64,000 nucleotides of DNA from Arenicola marina (GCA_964019135.1 OZ025260.1:11340254-11404253), one strand, 5' to 3'. Numbered from the stretch's first letter, positions 27,094 to 38,895 are shown. Program-made: numbers and translations. Notes: generated by a model not told the origin, from the letters alone.

Positions 27094-27355
27094 CAGTGGC
27101 GGATCTAGTGGGGGGGGGGGGGGTAGGGGGTTACATGTTAACATACATGTTAAAGTCGCAAGTCTGCAGAGAGCAACCCCCCCCCCCCTTGGGAAACTTA
27201 ACATACACTGTTAAAGTCGGCTTCCCAGAGCACGACCTCCGCCCCCACCCCCCCCCTGGTCGCAAGTTTATCAGAGACCACACCCCTCAGTCGGAAGTTC
27301 AAAGAGCACTACCCCCCCCCCCCCCCCCCTTGGCAAATTCCTAGATCCGCCCCTG
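27094..27355. mobile_element. MITE with CAGGGGCGGATCTAG-type ends and long C/G tracts
   Basis: The left end cagtggcggatctag (27094-27108) matches the inverted right end (27341-27355) at 14 of 15 positions. Immediately inside are a run of 14 G (27110-27123) and a run of 18 C (27312-27329). Two internal phrases with gttaaagtcg suggest an internal duplication. It sits in the spacer of the inverted duplication. It is non-coding and shares the cctggtcgcaag segment with the relic at 8553-8764. Confidence 0.75.
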
Positions 27356-27545
27356 GTGTTAGGCAGCCCCCCACCCCGCACACCAACGACTTCACGCTGT
27401 TTAAGACATAACTAGCCCTATCTCGAGGTAATCCTACCCCCCCCCCCCCCCCCCACCCTCACTGTTTTCAATTCCATCCCGCCTCGTGTCTCTAAAGGCC
27501 GGAAGTAATAACAACGCGCGGATCGTATTCGCATCGTATGCACCC

Positions 27546-27958
27546 ACTAGCGCCCCCTGTACGAGATTGCGCCAGTGAGCTACAAAAACTCCCTCTATGT
27601 CGGAGAGTGAGCAACGAAACAGCGCCCCTAGCGCCAGAGTTGTGAAATTCCCACACCGATAACTGGCTAATCGAGTAAATTTGCACGGCCAGTGCCAAGA
27701 GTAGCCTTGCAACACGGAATAGTGATAGATCTTGGTTCGACGGTAGTTGTAAATGTTTCACAAATGTTCGTAAATGCCAGGTAGGTGATTGATTTGGAGA
27801 TTCAGTCATTAGTTTTAGAGATACAACGCATTGAAGTGGGTGTTGACGCTCCGTGGCAGCCGTTGAGTTGTATAACCTGTTCTTATTTAGCTCGTCGAGG
27901 CGCATCCCAGACCTTCAGCATAGCCTTCTCCTATTGGCCTAACGCAAAAAAACCGTGG
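27546..27958. repeat. Right arm of the large inverted duplication
   Basis: Inverted partner of 26272-26692. The outer end is accgtgg next to an A-run, the inner end is near gggggcgctagtggg. A run of about 17 C lies just inside the spacer at 27437-27453. Together the arms could form a stem of about 420 bp. Confidence 0.85.
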
Positions 27959-29057
27959 GACAGACAGTTATTAGTAGAAAGCATGAGTGCCCGGGTCATG
28001 CGTAGAGTGCACCTAGCCCAGCTCTGTAGCTGAAGGACGGGCAAAAATCTGACACGATCCTACACCCACAGAACTGGGGCTGGAGTGCACCAGCTGTTTA
28101 AACGGCAACTCAATTTTTCGTTACGAAACGATGGCCTCTGACTTTTCATTGCTGTTTTAACAAGTCATGAGGTTTACGGTAAATATTAATTGTACTATTC
28201 ATTGGGGTCCTACAACTGTAATGACCATCCTAGGCCTATTTAAAGCTGTTAAGTCCGTCCTATGCATATCCATAGCTGTGAAGTCCATCCTTTGCATATT
28301 CAAAGTTGCTAATCTCGTCTGTGGCCCACTCAAGCTATCAAATCCGTAGTTTAATTGTTCCAGGACTGATCAGGACTGACCAGGCGTGTACAATGGTGTC
28401 CCATTTGTCGCAGAAATGTAAAGATTGATGTTGTGCTTCCAACGGTATCCTAGAACGGACCAGGTGCATTATAAAGATATCTTATCTTTAACTATATTAT
28501 GGTTTTTTTATAGTTGCCTGGACCAAAGCAAACACAAATATTTTCGCATCCACTCGATTTTTAGGCACAAACCGCGCAGCCAGCCGGTTCAAAACACTCA
28601 AACGTTGACTGCAATGAGTGCAATGAGTGTTCGTCACGCAGCTCTAGAAAGGCACCAGCGTGATGCCCATTCGTTATAAGAGCATGTATTTATGTGTTGG
28701 TCTCCGACACAACTAAACCGGCAATAGAACTCGCGAGAACTGTGCCACACTATGGCGATATGTCATTTGCCATTTTTTTATCTATGTTTGGGGTTCTTAC
28801 GCACTAAGTTACAGGAAAGTAACACGAATAAACAGTACGAAGCAACAAATATTGATTCACCGCGTAACATGACGAGTATAGACAACAGCCACTTGGTAAC
28901 AAAGGGTTTGATATGCAACTAACTATGCAAATAGCAAAATAAATAATTAAATAATGTTAAGTAATTAAACAAAGAGATATATTATATAAGTTATATATTA
29001 TATAATGTTGTTTTACATAATGTTTTTTTCAATCTGCAGACACTAGTCAGAAGAAAC
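27959..29057. other. Non-coding 3' flank
   Basis: AT-rich toward the right end. At 28240-28320 there are two or three diverged copies of an aagctgttaagtccgtcct-like phrase. No exon is visible, and I found no clear minus-strand AATAAA signal for the gene ending at 29237. Confidence 0.45.
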
Positions 29058-29290
29058 CTGGGAGCAGGTTTAGATATTTCCTTGCTGCTACAGTCAGAGC
29101 CCTGGGAGCATGTTTATATATCTCCTAGATATTTCTTTGCTGGTACAGTCAGAACCCTGGAAGCATGTTTAGATATCTCATTGCCGCCACCGTCAGAATC
29201 CTGGGAGCAGATTTAGATGTCTTCTTACTGCTACGTTTAGAACGCTGGGAGCAGGTTTATATATCTCCGCACTGCTAGGGGGGCGTCCAT
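29058..29290. repeat. 44-bp tandem repeat derived from a gene's 3' end
   Basis: Five copies start at 29058, 29102, 29157, 29201 and 29245 (ctgggagca(t/g)gtttaga...), spaced 44, 55, 44 and 44 bases; the 55-base unit carries an 11-base insertion. The rightmost copy is the end of the minus-strand coding exon, including its last codons (RRYINLLPAF) and stop. The other four copies lie downstream of the stop and still read as variants of that end, for example RRHLNLLPGF. Since 44 is not a multiple of three, the copies are in changing frames. Confidence 0.88.
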
Positions 29291-30387
29291 TCTCTCCAGT
29301 ACGGCTGGGTCGTAATTGGCCCTCAGCACCGCCCGGCACATGGCTCTCAGCGTCCTCTCTTGTGGCAGCTGAAACACCATCACATTCCGGCGCGACCGGA
29401 GCGCCACCTTGCGACCGCATCGCGAAAACGATGGCGCGAAGTTCAAGAAGCACTCAGCGATGTTGTCGGCGCCGATATCCAGGATCTGCGTCAGGAGCGC
29501 CGTGTCCGAGTTAAACACCATGATGTATCGCGTGATCTTACCATATGGGACAAGAGTCGCGTTGGTCTCGTTCTCCACGTGGCGTGGGCGGACCACCAGG
29601 GCGTAGACCCAAGCGCCATCTGGCGAATAATCGCCGTCTAGAAGGTCATATCTCAGCACGTCTCCGCCGTCGACGCTACAGGCCGTTGAGGTCAGCGTTC
29701 GCTTCTGCTGAAGGTCATAGACGGTGACGTAATCTGCCACTCTGAATCCCTGTATGGCCTGAATGTTAAGGATGCCCAATCGAGAGGCGTAGAACCGAGG
29801 GTCGAATGCCATTTTCGGACTGCCAAAGCAAGGTAAGATTCCCGGAATTTCGTATTCGATTTCGAAAGTACAACCTTCGAAATCCGACGCGAATGCATCT
29901 GGTCGCCGGGAATAAACCTGAATCTGGAAGGATAGACCGTCCATGTAACGTGCAGAAAGTAACACGCATGCGCGGTCGACATCGGGGCTTACCACCAGCT
30001 GCTCGACGTCAAATTCCGTGACCGGCGGCCTCTCGAGGAAGAAATACAGGAACGAGGAAGTCGATGTGGTATCGATCACCACTAGGACATGATGAGTAAC
30101 GGCGTCAAGGCTCGTTTCTTTGAAGAACAAGACCAAATCTTTATCCGACGAGGGGACATATTTTATCAGCCGAGAATCGTTGAGTATTTTGGCCATTACG
30201 GGGTTATCGGCGTACGTTGTGGTAGCTTTGCGAGACGTGCCGTGAATCTGGTAGGCGAAAGAGGAGCTCAGCTTCTCCTGTGTGACGTCACTACACAACG
30301 GGGTGCTCCATTGCACCAGTTCTTTGGGATCGTGCTGCTTTTCTTGTTTTCGGCGACACATTTTGAATGCGTCAAATGCGTCGATCC
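29237..30387 (-). CDS. SOCS-box-ending, probable beta-propeller protein: last exon (exon 2)
   Basis: An uninterrupted minus-strand exon of 1151 bases. It starts after a good acceptor (cttattttgcag|GGATCGACG) and ends at a TAA at 29237. The first two bases complete a glycine codon left by exon 1 (31692-31893), so the phase matches, and the joined coding sequence is 1353 bases (450 residues plus stop). The body is beta-rich (VLFFKETSLD, HVLVVIDTT, YVTVYDLQQ, DGDYSPDGAWVYALVV, RNVMVFQLP), as in a degenerate WD-type propeller. The last 40 residues (TLRAMCRAVLR, then RRYINLLPAF) match the SOCS-box pattern L..LCR..L....LP..L..YL. SOCS boxes recruit elongin B/C and cullin-5, so a substrate-receptor role in a ubiquitin ligase is a reasonable inference. 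The propeller assignment is inferred and I recognise no named orthologue. Confidence 0.72.
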
Positions 30388-31691
30388 CTGCAAAATAAGA
30401 AATAGGCCTAAGTTGCAGTTATATAAGGCTTATCATAATATATATGGGATTTTAGTTTGGTTTGTGAATAGATCGATGACAATAAAGTTGTCGGACATGA
30501 AAATTGCATATTAACGTTTAATATGAGTATTCCATAAATAAAGATGCTTTGATTGCTTTATAGCGATACAAACCATCCGAAAGAGTGTTGCGCTACCTTG
30601 ACTGTCTGATAATATCGCGTATTTTTCACACAATAATAGCGAGCGCAAGCGAGCTCTTAAGGTAACATGCATGCATAATCAGTCCATTTCAAGCATAGGC
30701 TTAGGACTTTCATTTCGCGTAACAGCCCCCATGAGACGTTTCCGGATTCGGAGTAAATATCAGCTGTACATAAATATATTCAAGCAAAGAGCGGTCAACG
30801 CCTGTTATGTCATGTCTTTAATAATTAAATCCGCTGCCCCACAAAATTAACGAATACATTTTTTAATGTTAACACTGGTTGTATACTTCAAATTAAAGTT
30901 AATTTATAAGCGACGCGCTAAATGTCTGTTGCCAAGCAGAGCGCTCTTGGTGACTGCCTATCGGCTGCTGTCATAGACGTCAAAATGTTATAAACATAAC
31001 GTCACAATGGGAGTTCCTAAGCAACCGAATGATATGCCACAAGCACGTACATGGTATACGTCATCCCGCTAAAGATATTCTTTATGGCAAGCCAAAGTGA
31101 AATTAATTTTGAATATTAATCTAGAGGTATGCCCTCGGAATATCTGAATTAATAAATATGCGCTCTCATTTTTTAGGTAACACCTATCCATATTATCTGT
31201 GAGGTTCCTACAGTTGCTCAAACTGTTTTACCTGTATTATGCCTTTATTTATCTATGAGGTCTACGTTACACAATATCTGAATGGTTGATTTTGCCAGCG
31301 TTCTGTAACAAATGTATTTATCATAATACCATATGTTACAATAAATGTAGTCAATACAATCAATGTAATGCTACACATGACATCTTCACTAAGCGTCAAA
31401 GACATGACTCCGATGATGCGATTTGTTGATGAACGATTAGTACACACGAAAATCACTCGATATATTTACCCATATAGATATGGGCCAGTCTGGCTGAAAT
31501 GTGTCTTCGGCAAGTGCACGTGTGAGTTTTTTTCTTTTTCGCAACATAAATATATCGACAGTTATGAAATCAGGGCCGATATAAACATAATATCATTCTG
31601 TACTTGCGCTAAAACATTTGAAACGTTTTGGAATCGACAGAATATTGTTTGAGCAATATGTGTAATATATTACATGTGATATCTAGCCTAC
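30388..31691 (-). other. Intron of the SOCS-box gene
   Basis: Bounded by GT (31691) and AG (30388) on the minus strand. The content is AT-rich unique sequence with no recognised element. Confidence 0.55.
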
Positions 31692-31893
31692 CGCGTAACT
31701 TCCGCCATTTATCCAATGTGTCGTCGAAGAGAAGTGACCATTCTCTGGCGGAGTATGGCAGGGGGGCGCTATGACCGGTGTGTTTACCCGGCGCGTGTTT
31801 ACCCGGCGCGTGTTTCCCGTGACCGTGTTTACGTGCGTCAGCTTTGCCACTCGACGCCTCCTTGCGGTGACCACGTGAAGCGTCCTGTCCCAT
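31692..31893 (-). CDS. SOCS-box-ending protein: first coding exon (exon 1)
   Basis: The exon begins at 31906 after a strong acceptor (gtcctttgcag|TTAACGACTC). A stop codon in frame precedes the ATG at 31893 (CTCAGCATGG), which fixes the start and makes the first 13 bases 5' untranslated; at least one more upstream non-coding exon must exist. It ends at 31692 with TTACGCG|GTAGGC, phase 1, which joins exactly to the exon at 30387. The 67-residue piece is lysine/histidine-rich with a short internal repeat (KHAPGKHAPGKHTG) and then SAREWSLLFDDTLDKWRKLR, which looks like the start of the folded part. The intron is 1304 bp. Confidence 0.6.
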
Positions 31894-31906
31894 GCTGAGT
31901 CGTTAA

Positions 31907-33267
31907 CTGCAAAGGACAGAAAACCTGAGCATGTCAAAAGGAAAACAGGTGACCATTTCAAGTACGACTTTACCGCCAAGCAGCAAAGAACTATTTTATG
32001 CTGTATGTCAAAAACACCTAGCACTTGAATCTCAGTTTTATTACTGCAAATCTCAGTTTTATTCATAATCTCTCAGTCTTACTACTGAACTGTCAGTTTT
32101 ACTACTGCAGGTCTCTCAGTTTGATAAGTACTAGTTAAAGAACGAGCTGGAGTGCTTTATTTGGGGAATACACGACGGCGAATTCTTTAACGTACTACTT
32201 ATAAAATGGTTGTAACAAGGCATTAGTTCTGCTCATGATTTGCGTGGTTCAGTTTCTAGGATTGGACCAGGAAATCGACAGCGTTAGGGAAGCAGCGGTT
32301 TGTTCTAAAATAACAGAACTACCGATCAACTAATGAACCAGTCAATGGGAAGCCCCAGGGTGGAGGGTCAGAAGGCATGGGGTAGTAGATACAATTTTGA
32401 AAATCTTTTTCTAAATCCCCACCAGGGTTAAGTAGTCCCGTCTAACGTCAATGAAAACAACTCCCCCTGAAGCAGTATTAGTGAATCAACGCTTTTACTT
32501 TAAAATGGATCATCCATTTATGTCGGACATATATATATATAAATATGGCACCTTTAGTAGGAATGGCATGCCCAATGTCATACGGTCCCACGATCATAAG
32601 CGGCTCCGGATATATATGCCATCGAAAACTGTCGATTTCCATATATTTTGTGCTTTCTGATCTAATGAACGAGCCCCCCCCCCCCCCCCCCGCCTGGAGC
32701 TTAACGGTGAAATTTCATTGTCTTAAAATTTACAAGTTCTGACAAAATCAGACCAGCTAGCGCGGCTTAGCTCAGCTCGGCTCGATTGATTACACCGTGA
32801 CACTTAGCAGAGTCCATATAGTCCCAACAACAACTGTTCTTTATCAAGATAATGCACAGTTTTTCCGTTCTTCATTTAAATAAAGAACACTTGCGTTAAT
32901 AAAACACGGCTAGGTCTGTTTTCCGGGTCATTCTTCCAGATAATGAACACTTAAGGCACAATTTTGTAACTGTAGATCTCTCAGTTTTATGCCTAATGGC
33001 ACAAAAATCTGTGTTGATGTCGCATTTTCAGTCGGTGTCGGAATTTGGGGTGCAATGTCGAATGTCGATTTTTCAAATATGCCTGTGTTGCATGTCGCCA
33101 TTGATCCATTCCACACTCCTGTTTATCATTGATCTTAATGTTTTAATTTCGCCTTTTTCCGGGAAATGTTCTCACTACTGAAGGCGGACGCGGTGGTTGT
33201 CACGTTTGTGAAGGAGTGATTTGACGGGACACCAGCATATCGATTGGTTTTGTATACATGTATGAGG
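31907..33267. other. Upstream non-coding region
   Basis: Presumed upstream region or 5' intron of the minus-strand SOCS-box gene. At 32033-32122 there are about five diverged ctcagttttattactgca phrases; another copy lies at about 32981. A run of C lies at about 32673-32691 and a short TATATA stretch at 32530-32542. No coding exon is supported. Confidence 0.45.
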
Positions 33268-34480
33268 CCGCCTGTCAGTGTCTGTTTACACGGTAGACCA
33301 CCTCCGAGTGTTTGTATTCACAGAGTAGACCACCTCCGAGTGTCTGTATGCACACAGTAGACCACCTGCAAGTGTCCGTATTTGCACGGTAGACCAAATC
33401 CGAGTGTCTGTGTGAATTGTATTCACACAGTAATCACCTCCGAGTGTCTGTATTCACACAGTAGATCACCACAGAGTGTCTGTATTCACACAGTAGACCA
33501 CCTTCGAATGTCTGTATACACACAGTAGATCACCTCCGAGTGTCTGTATTCACACAGTATACCACCACCGAGAGTCTATATTCACACAGTAGACAACCTC
33601 CAAGTGTCTGTATTCAGAGTAGACCACCTCCGAGTGTCTGTATTCACACAGTACACCACCTTTGAGTGTCTGTATTCACAGAGTAGACCATCTCCAAGTG
33701 TCGGTATTCACACAGTAGACCACCTCCGAGTGTTTGTATTCACACAGAGGACCACTTCCTAGTGTCTGTATTCATACAGTAAACCACTTCATAGTGTCTG
33801 TATTCACACAGTAGACCACCCCCGAGTGTCTGTATTCACAAAGTATACCACCTCCGAATATCTGTATTCACACAGTAGACCACCCCCGAGTGTCTGTATT
33901 AATAGAGTAGACCACCTCCGAGTGTCTGTATTCACACAGTAGACCACCTCCGAGTGTCTATATTCCCACAGTAGACCACCGCCGAGTGTCTATATTCACA
34001 CAGTAGACCACATCCGAGTGTCTGTATTCACAGTGGACCACCTCCGTGTGTCTGTATTCACACAGTAGACCACCTCCGAGTGTATGTATTTGCACGGTAG
34101 ACCACCTCCGGGTGTCTATATATACACGGTTGACCACCTCCGAGTGTCTATATTCCCACAGTAGACCACCTCCGAGTGTCTATATTCACACAGTAGACCA
34201 CCTCCGAGTGTCTGTATTCATACGGTAGACCACCTCCGAGTGTCTGTATTCACACAGTAGACCGCCTCCGAGAGTCTGTATTCACACAGTACACCACCTG
34301 CGATTGTCTGTATTCACACAGTAGACCACCTCCGAGTATCTGTGTATTTCAACTCTATATTCACCTCTGAGTATCTGCACTTAGATTTTAGATTAATCTC
34401 CGGGTATCTGTATTCACAGCTCCGCTCGTGAATGTCTGTATTCACATTCTGGATCCACCCCTGGTTGTCTGTATTCATAA
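33268..34480. repeat. 32-bp minisatellite, about 37 units
   Basis: Head-to-tail units of cacagtagaccacctccgag then tgtctgtattca. Most are exactly 32 bases and vary at a few positions (cacggt for cacagt, tatatt for tgtatt). Units at both ends are the most diverged, the usual pattern when homogenisation acts mostly in the middle. Short open frames in it are by-products. Confidence 0.95.
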
Positions 34481-35499
34481 ATCGGCCTCGAAATATCATA
34501 ATTTAAATGTATAATTTAACTGATCCCTTCACACGTTCAAGAGAACAATTGTGTCGTCATTAGTAGTAAACTAGTCGAAACTTTATATTTATATGCATTA
34601 TTATATGCCCTTTCACGTTACTTTTTTGTTTCTACTCGTATCTGTATAGATCCAGTTGTGAATGTCGAGTTTGATCGCACTTTGGGTCCGCCCCAGAGTA
34701 CTGGTGATTACATGATGAACCATGTATACGTATATATATTAACTTAATAAATATGATTTAAACTAGAATATCATTTGACTCCTTGTGGCGTTCATGTGCA
34801 CAAAGGCGGCATAAAACACTAACAAATAATTTCACCGTCTGATTACTTACTATGTAAAGACACGTACCTGCATATGTCCAATTACCCCCAACATTATTCA
34901 TCCATCAAAAGACCCTGAAAGCTGAAACAGGAATACATGTTTATGTATATGGAGGTCTAGCTTACCTGGCCCGATCAGTTAGCCCACGGCTCCTCTCGTT
35001 ATAAGATCGCGTACACCACTGAGAGGCGGAGTCCTACCATAGGATGACGTAAGAGATTGGCACATTGAACCCAGAGCTTCTGGCGAACTCAAGGCCCCGA
35101 CGTGGAGGCACAGTTCATCCATCCCACCTCAACCCTCCCTCATTGTCGCTAACAATGATGAGCGATCCCTGCGATCGCAGTCCTGTCGTGTTATGTTCTT
35201 AATATTCAAGACTTGAAGGAGTGCTCCTTGTTGTCACTCGAGGAGTGTTCCTCCTGTGAGTCAGCCGTGGACCCATTGACATGCAATCGACGTCGCAATG
35301 TAGGCCCACTTAAACAGATAAGGCGAGGTACGAGAGCTCCAGGCCGCGGAGCGTATAATATATATCAACTATCATCCACATATAAGTTGATCGATAGCCT
35401 ATATGCACATAGCTAGACTGACTGACTGATAAACATTCATGCATCACGTCAATTTAGGGTGTTGAGATGACGTCCTTATCTGGTTGAATGTGACAATTT
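34481..35499. other. Non-coding spacer
   Basis: Unique AT-rich sequence with no exon features. The stretch 34975-35400 is less AT-rich, but I could not match it to a gene. Confidence 0.4.
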
Positions 35500-35800
35500 A
35501 AATGATGTCATTTTTGCCACGTCTCAACAACGTCATTATTCGACGTCCAAAATACGTGATTGCTTGACATCGTAAAGATGTGAGTATGCGACGACAAAAA
35601 TACGTGATTATTTGACGTCTCATAACGTTATTATTCGACGTGTTATAACGTGATTATTCGACGTCATAAATTCGCGATTATTCGACGTTATAACTACGTG
35701 ATTATTCGACGTCTTAAGGACGTAATTATTCGAAGTCTAAAGCTGTTATCATTCGACGCTGAAAAAAAGGTGCTTAATTACTTGACGTCCTAAGGCGGGA
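35500..35800. repeat. Degenerate tandem repeat rich in attattcgacgtc
   Basis: About ten diverged units of roughly 26-30 bases around acgtgattattcgacgtc. The hexamer GACGTC is palindromic and is kept, with one or two changes, in nearly every unit. The array grades into unique DNA on both sides, as in an old, no longer homogenised minisatellite. Confidence 0.75.
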
Positions 35801-37584
35801 TCAATCGAATTATCGAAGTCGTGAATGCGAGTTTTCGGAATTCAGTAAAACGTACGTATTCTAGGTCGCAATGAATCCAACCAGTTCGTGGACGTGACAT
35901 TCGTCACTCTTCGGCCATCAATGTGAAGTTGAAATGTTGTTGGTCAATAACTTGACGAGATTTCTTTTTTTGTCAATGTCCTCTTATTTTCATTAAGTTC
36001 TTAAATAGGATTAATTCACTGTCCGGTAACTGTGTCGATACTGCCAATATGTACACATTCAAATCCTAACGATATCACACTAGAACAGCGTGAGTGAGAA
36101 GGCAATGTTTCTTGTGTCGGCTATACCTCATATATGTACTAGTATAAAGATTGGCTTATTTGTCACGCGTCAGCGCCGGGAGGGCTACCGCCACTTCAGC
36201 CGTCACAAGGGTCGATCGCAAGGTCAGGATTGCGGAGGCCGGTCGCCCTATTAGGATACACATAGTCCTATATATATCGACTTAAGTGTAAGCCTATCAT
36301 CTTAAATATATTGACGAATATAGGCTCATCGCTGTTATTATAGTCACGACAAGCAGATAACTGTGTTTATGGCCTGGTCGTTCGATCTGCTCGCAGATGG
36401 CCGCCATTTCCATATAACATAAAATGCTACATTGGTTTAGGTCCGCGCGTTGTGCACAATTAAGAGAGCTTTATATATAACTATTTTAAGCAAAGGAGTC
36501 TAAAATAATGAAATCTAGATTAAACATGTCCGCTTAGATCGCCCATGCAGACCGACCGGGTTACGATATATTTATTTAAATTAATGTCCCATGATTTTTC
36601 GCATATCCCATAATTTTAAGGAGCCCTGGGACATTTATTGGAACCCTCCCGTTCGTGTACACTGTATCTGCTTTCAATATATATTAAAGGTATCACATAA
36701 TATTTGATTTTCGACAATGGGCGTTATTACCGGAATTACAAGGGGGTCCCCCAAAAATACTTAATCCAAATACATTATTCAGGTGCATTGAAAACATTAT
36801 TAAATATTTCTTGGGGAAAAATGCTGTATGTAAAGTTTTATTCTTGGATGTCTCGCTAGACTTCGCTCGCCATTTAGGTGACATATGTTGGCCCTATATA
36901 TGTGTCCCTATATATATTAAATCGGTGTTTAAACTGAAAACCTACTGCACAGGCTACAAACGAATTCATTTTGTATGTCCTGTAATGCTGCGTGTCCCGG
37001 GGTACTGCGACTCTCCTTGTGGCATATATATCAGAATCACTGCATGCCATATGCATTGGCTAAATTCACACCTTGCCAGGTCCGTGCTTGCTATAAATCA
37101 GCGCCCGACAACACGCCGCGTATTAAATCATGTGCTCTGATATGGAGTGATTTGTTGCGACATGCAGCCGCAACAGCGATCTGAGTTACCAAGGCCAAAG
37201 TAAGAATTGTGTCTCCATGACAGCTCTCTAGGACTCTTGGATTTTGTTGGATACATATTTAAGCTCATTTGGAAAAGGTGACCAGGTGTGCCCCTCGCAT
37301 ATTTAATCTCTGAAGCGGAAAAGCATTTGAGCGATATTAGAGTAATAGTATAGATCTATAATTAATGGCATGATATGCTGTGAGTGTGACTAAATGTGAG
37401 CTGGTGAGCAGCCCCGGGGAGGCGGGAAAGGGTAGCCATGAATTCGTGGCTATGGTTGAAGAATCATCGAATCATATGTGTTTCAGGGGGGGGGGGGGAG
37501 GGCAACACACATATGTCATATATATATATATATATATAAACAGGGACATATATATAATATATGAGTGTTGCCACCCCTAGCTCC
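35801..37584. other. Non-coding intergenic DNA
   Basis: Unique sequence. Features seen are a G-run near 37486-37498 and a (TA)n tract at about 37518-37538. The open frame at 36811-37140 has no exon boundaries or recognisable domain. Confidence 0.4.
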
Positions 37585-38569
37585 ACTAGTTCCATAGATG
37601 TAGCATAGTCCACTCCGATATGGGTCCAGTCGCCACAGCGGTTTGCTTGCAGGACTGCCCTTCCACTTGGCGCAAGTGCCCCCAGGCAAGCCCGCTTCTC
37701 TTATAGCACAACGGTAACAATGTTAAAATCCTTCGACGTTAGTAGGGAATCGGCTGTAGCTTTTACTATAATATGCGGCGTGTACATAAATAGTGCTTAC
37801 GTATTCTATATACCTTGTTCTATCTTCTGACATCAAGAAAGTTCTTACTAACGTCGAAGGTTTTTAGCATTGTTACCATTGTATCCCTAGAGAAGCGGGC
37901 TTGCCTGGGGGTACTTGCGCCAACCCCTCCACCTGCCCCAACCACCAGTGATTGAGGCTGCTGTATCTGGAGGTGTATTGGGGTTATTTATATATTTGTT
38001 TAAATTCTTCCAAACAGGTACCAGGTTGAAATATTTTTCAGACATTACAGCTCAACAATGTCAGATCCAGGCATTTTGTGTTTTTGCAGCATGCTGGTGC
38101 CTGTGAATGTAGCTTGGTCTTCAAACTTGTAAATTCCTTAGAATAATTAGTCACATATGAGACAGCTGTTGCGTGAAACCAACAACGTCACATTTGAGGC
38201 TGTAAAATAGTAGATATTGCTATTAATTGTCCTCAACTTCAAAGTATATGACTTGACAATACCCTCTAGCAGGGAGTTGTATGCTAATAGGAGCATAGCA
38301 ATCAAGTTGCATTCACAGACACCAGTATGCATTAAACAAAATATTACTCCTGCAGGGGGCTTGTACTAGTTCCATAGATGTAATATAGTCAGTGCAGATA
38401 TTGGAATTACCTGTTGACAGTAGCCACAGCAGCTTGCTTGCAGGACTAGGGCTGATACCAGAGTGGCATTATGTATTAGTGTATTATTTACCATGGGAGA
38501 CATTAATCTGCAGGATATAGGCAATGTTAATTGCCATAGGGCTTCGTCAAGACTAGTTCCATAGATGTA
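37585..38569 (+). repeat. Three dispersed copies of actagttccatagatgta
   Basis: The 18-mer actagttccatagatgta occurs exactly at 37585, 38365 and 38552, all in the same orientation. The first two copies share further downstream sequence (gcttgcttgcaggact-like, about 70 bases on), so they mark a repeat of roughly 90 bp; the third is truncated. The MITE at 37667-37923 lies just after the first copy. Confidence 0.7.
37667..37923. mobile_element. MITE with 78-bp terminal inverted repeats
   Basis: The left arm 37667-37744 (ttggcgcaagtgcccccagg ... cttcgacgttagta) is mirrored by the right arm 37846-37923, with roughly 70 of 78 positions matching. The central 100 bp is AT-rich and unique. Non-coding, 257 bp overall. 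It lies about 1 kb upstream of the first assigned exon of the 17-exon gene. Confidence 0.8.
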
Positions 38570-38883
38570 ACGTACAGAGTCTGCTCAGATTTCATAATGC
38601 AAAATATACAGTAAACTACTGCCTTTTTCAAGCTACATATTACCCAGAATCTGTACCCAGAATCATTTCTGGAAAACTACATAATAAGCATTATAAGTTG
38701 CACCTGGACTTTGTCCTCTCTTGACTCTCTCCCAAAATGCTGTATTTTAAAGTTTTGCCATGGAATTGCATGCAACTTGTTAAGTTGCTAAAGGCAGTTT
38801 ACAGTAATACCAAATATGTTATCATTTATGTATTTATGTAATACCTGCATTATTATGTGATGTATATATTTTGTACTGGTCAG
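37924..38883. other. Upstream region of the 17-exon gene
   Basis: AT-rich, with copies two and three of the 18-mer repeat. No earlier coding exon could be assigned. The sequence ends in a possible acceptor (ttttgtactggtcag) just before 38884, so this may be an intron following a 5' exon outside what I can recognise. Confidence 0.4.
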
Positions 38884-38895
38884 AAGGCAGATGCA

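Noticed and set aside
27100..27460. Pol III terminator or sequencing gap at the C/G homopolymers
   Set aside because: Placement just inside inverted ends of a MITE explains two of the tracts better; their exact lengths may still be affected by sequencing error.
26394..27905. Similar peptides encoded in the two inverted arms as paralogous genes
   Set aside because: Similarity is explained by the inverted duplication of DNA; neither frame has splice sites or a recognised domain.
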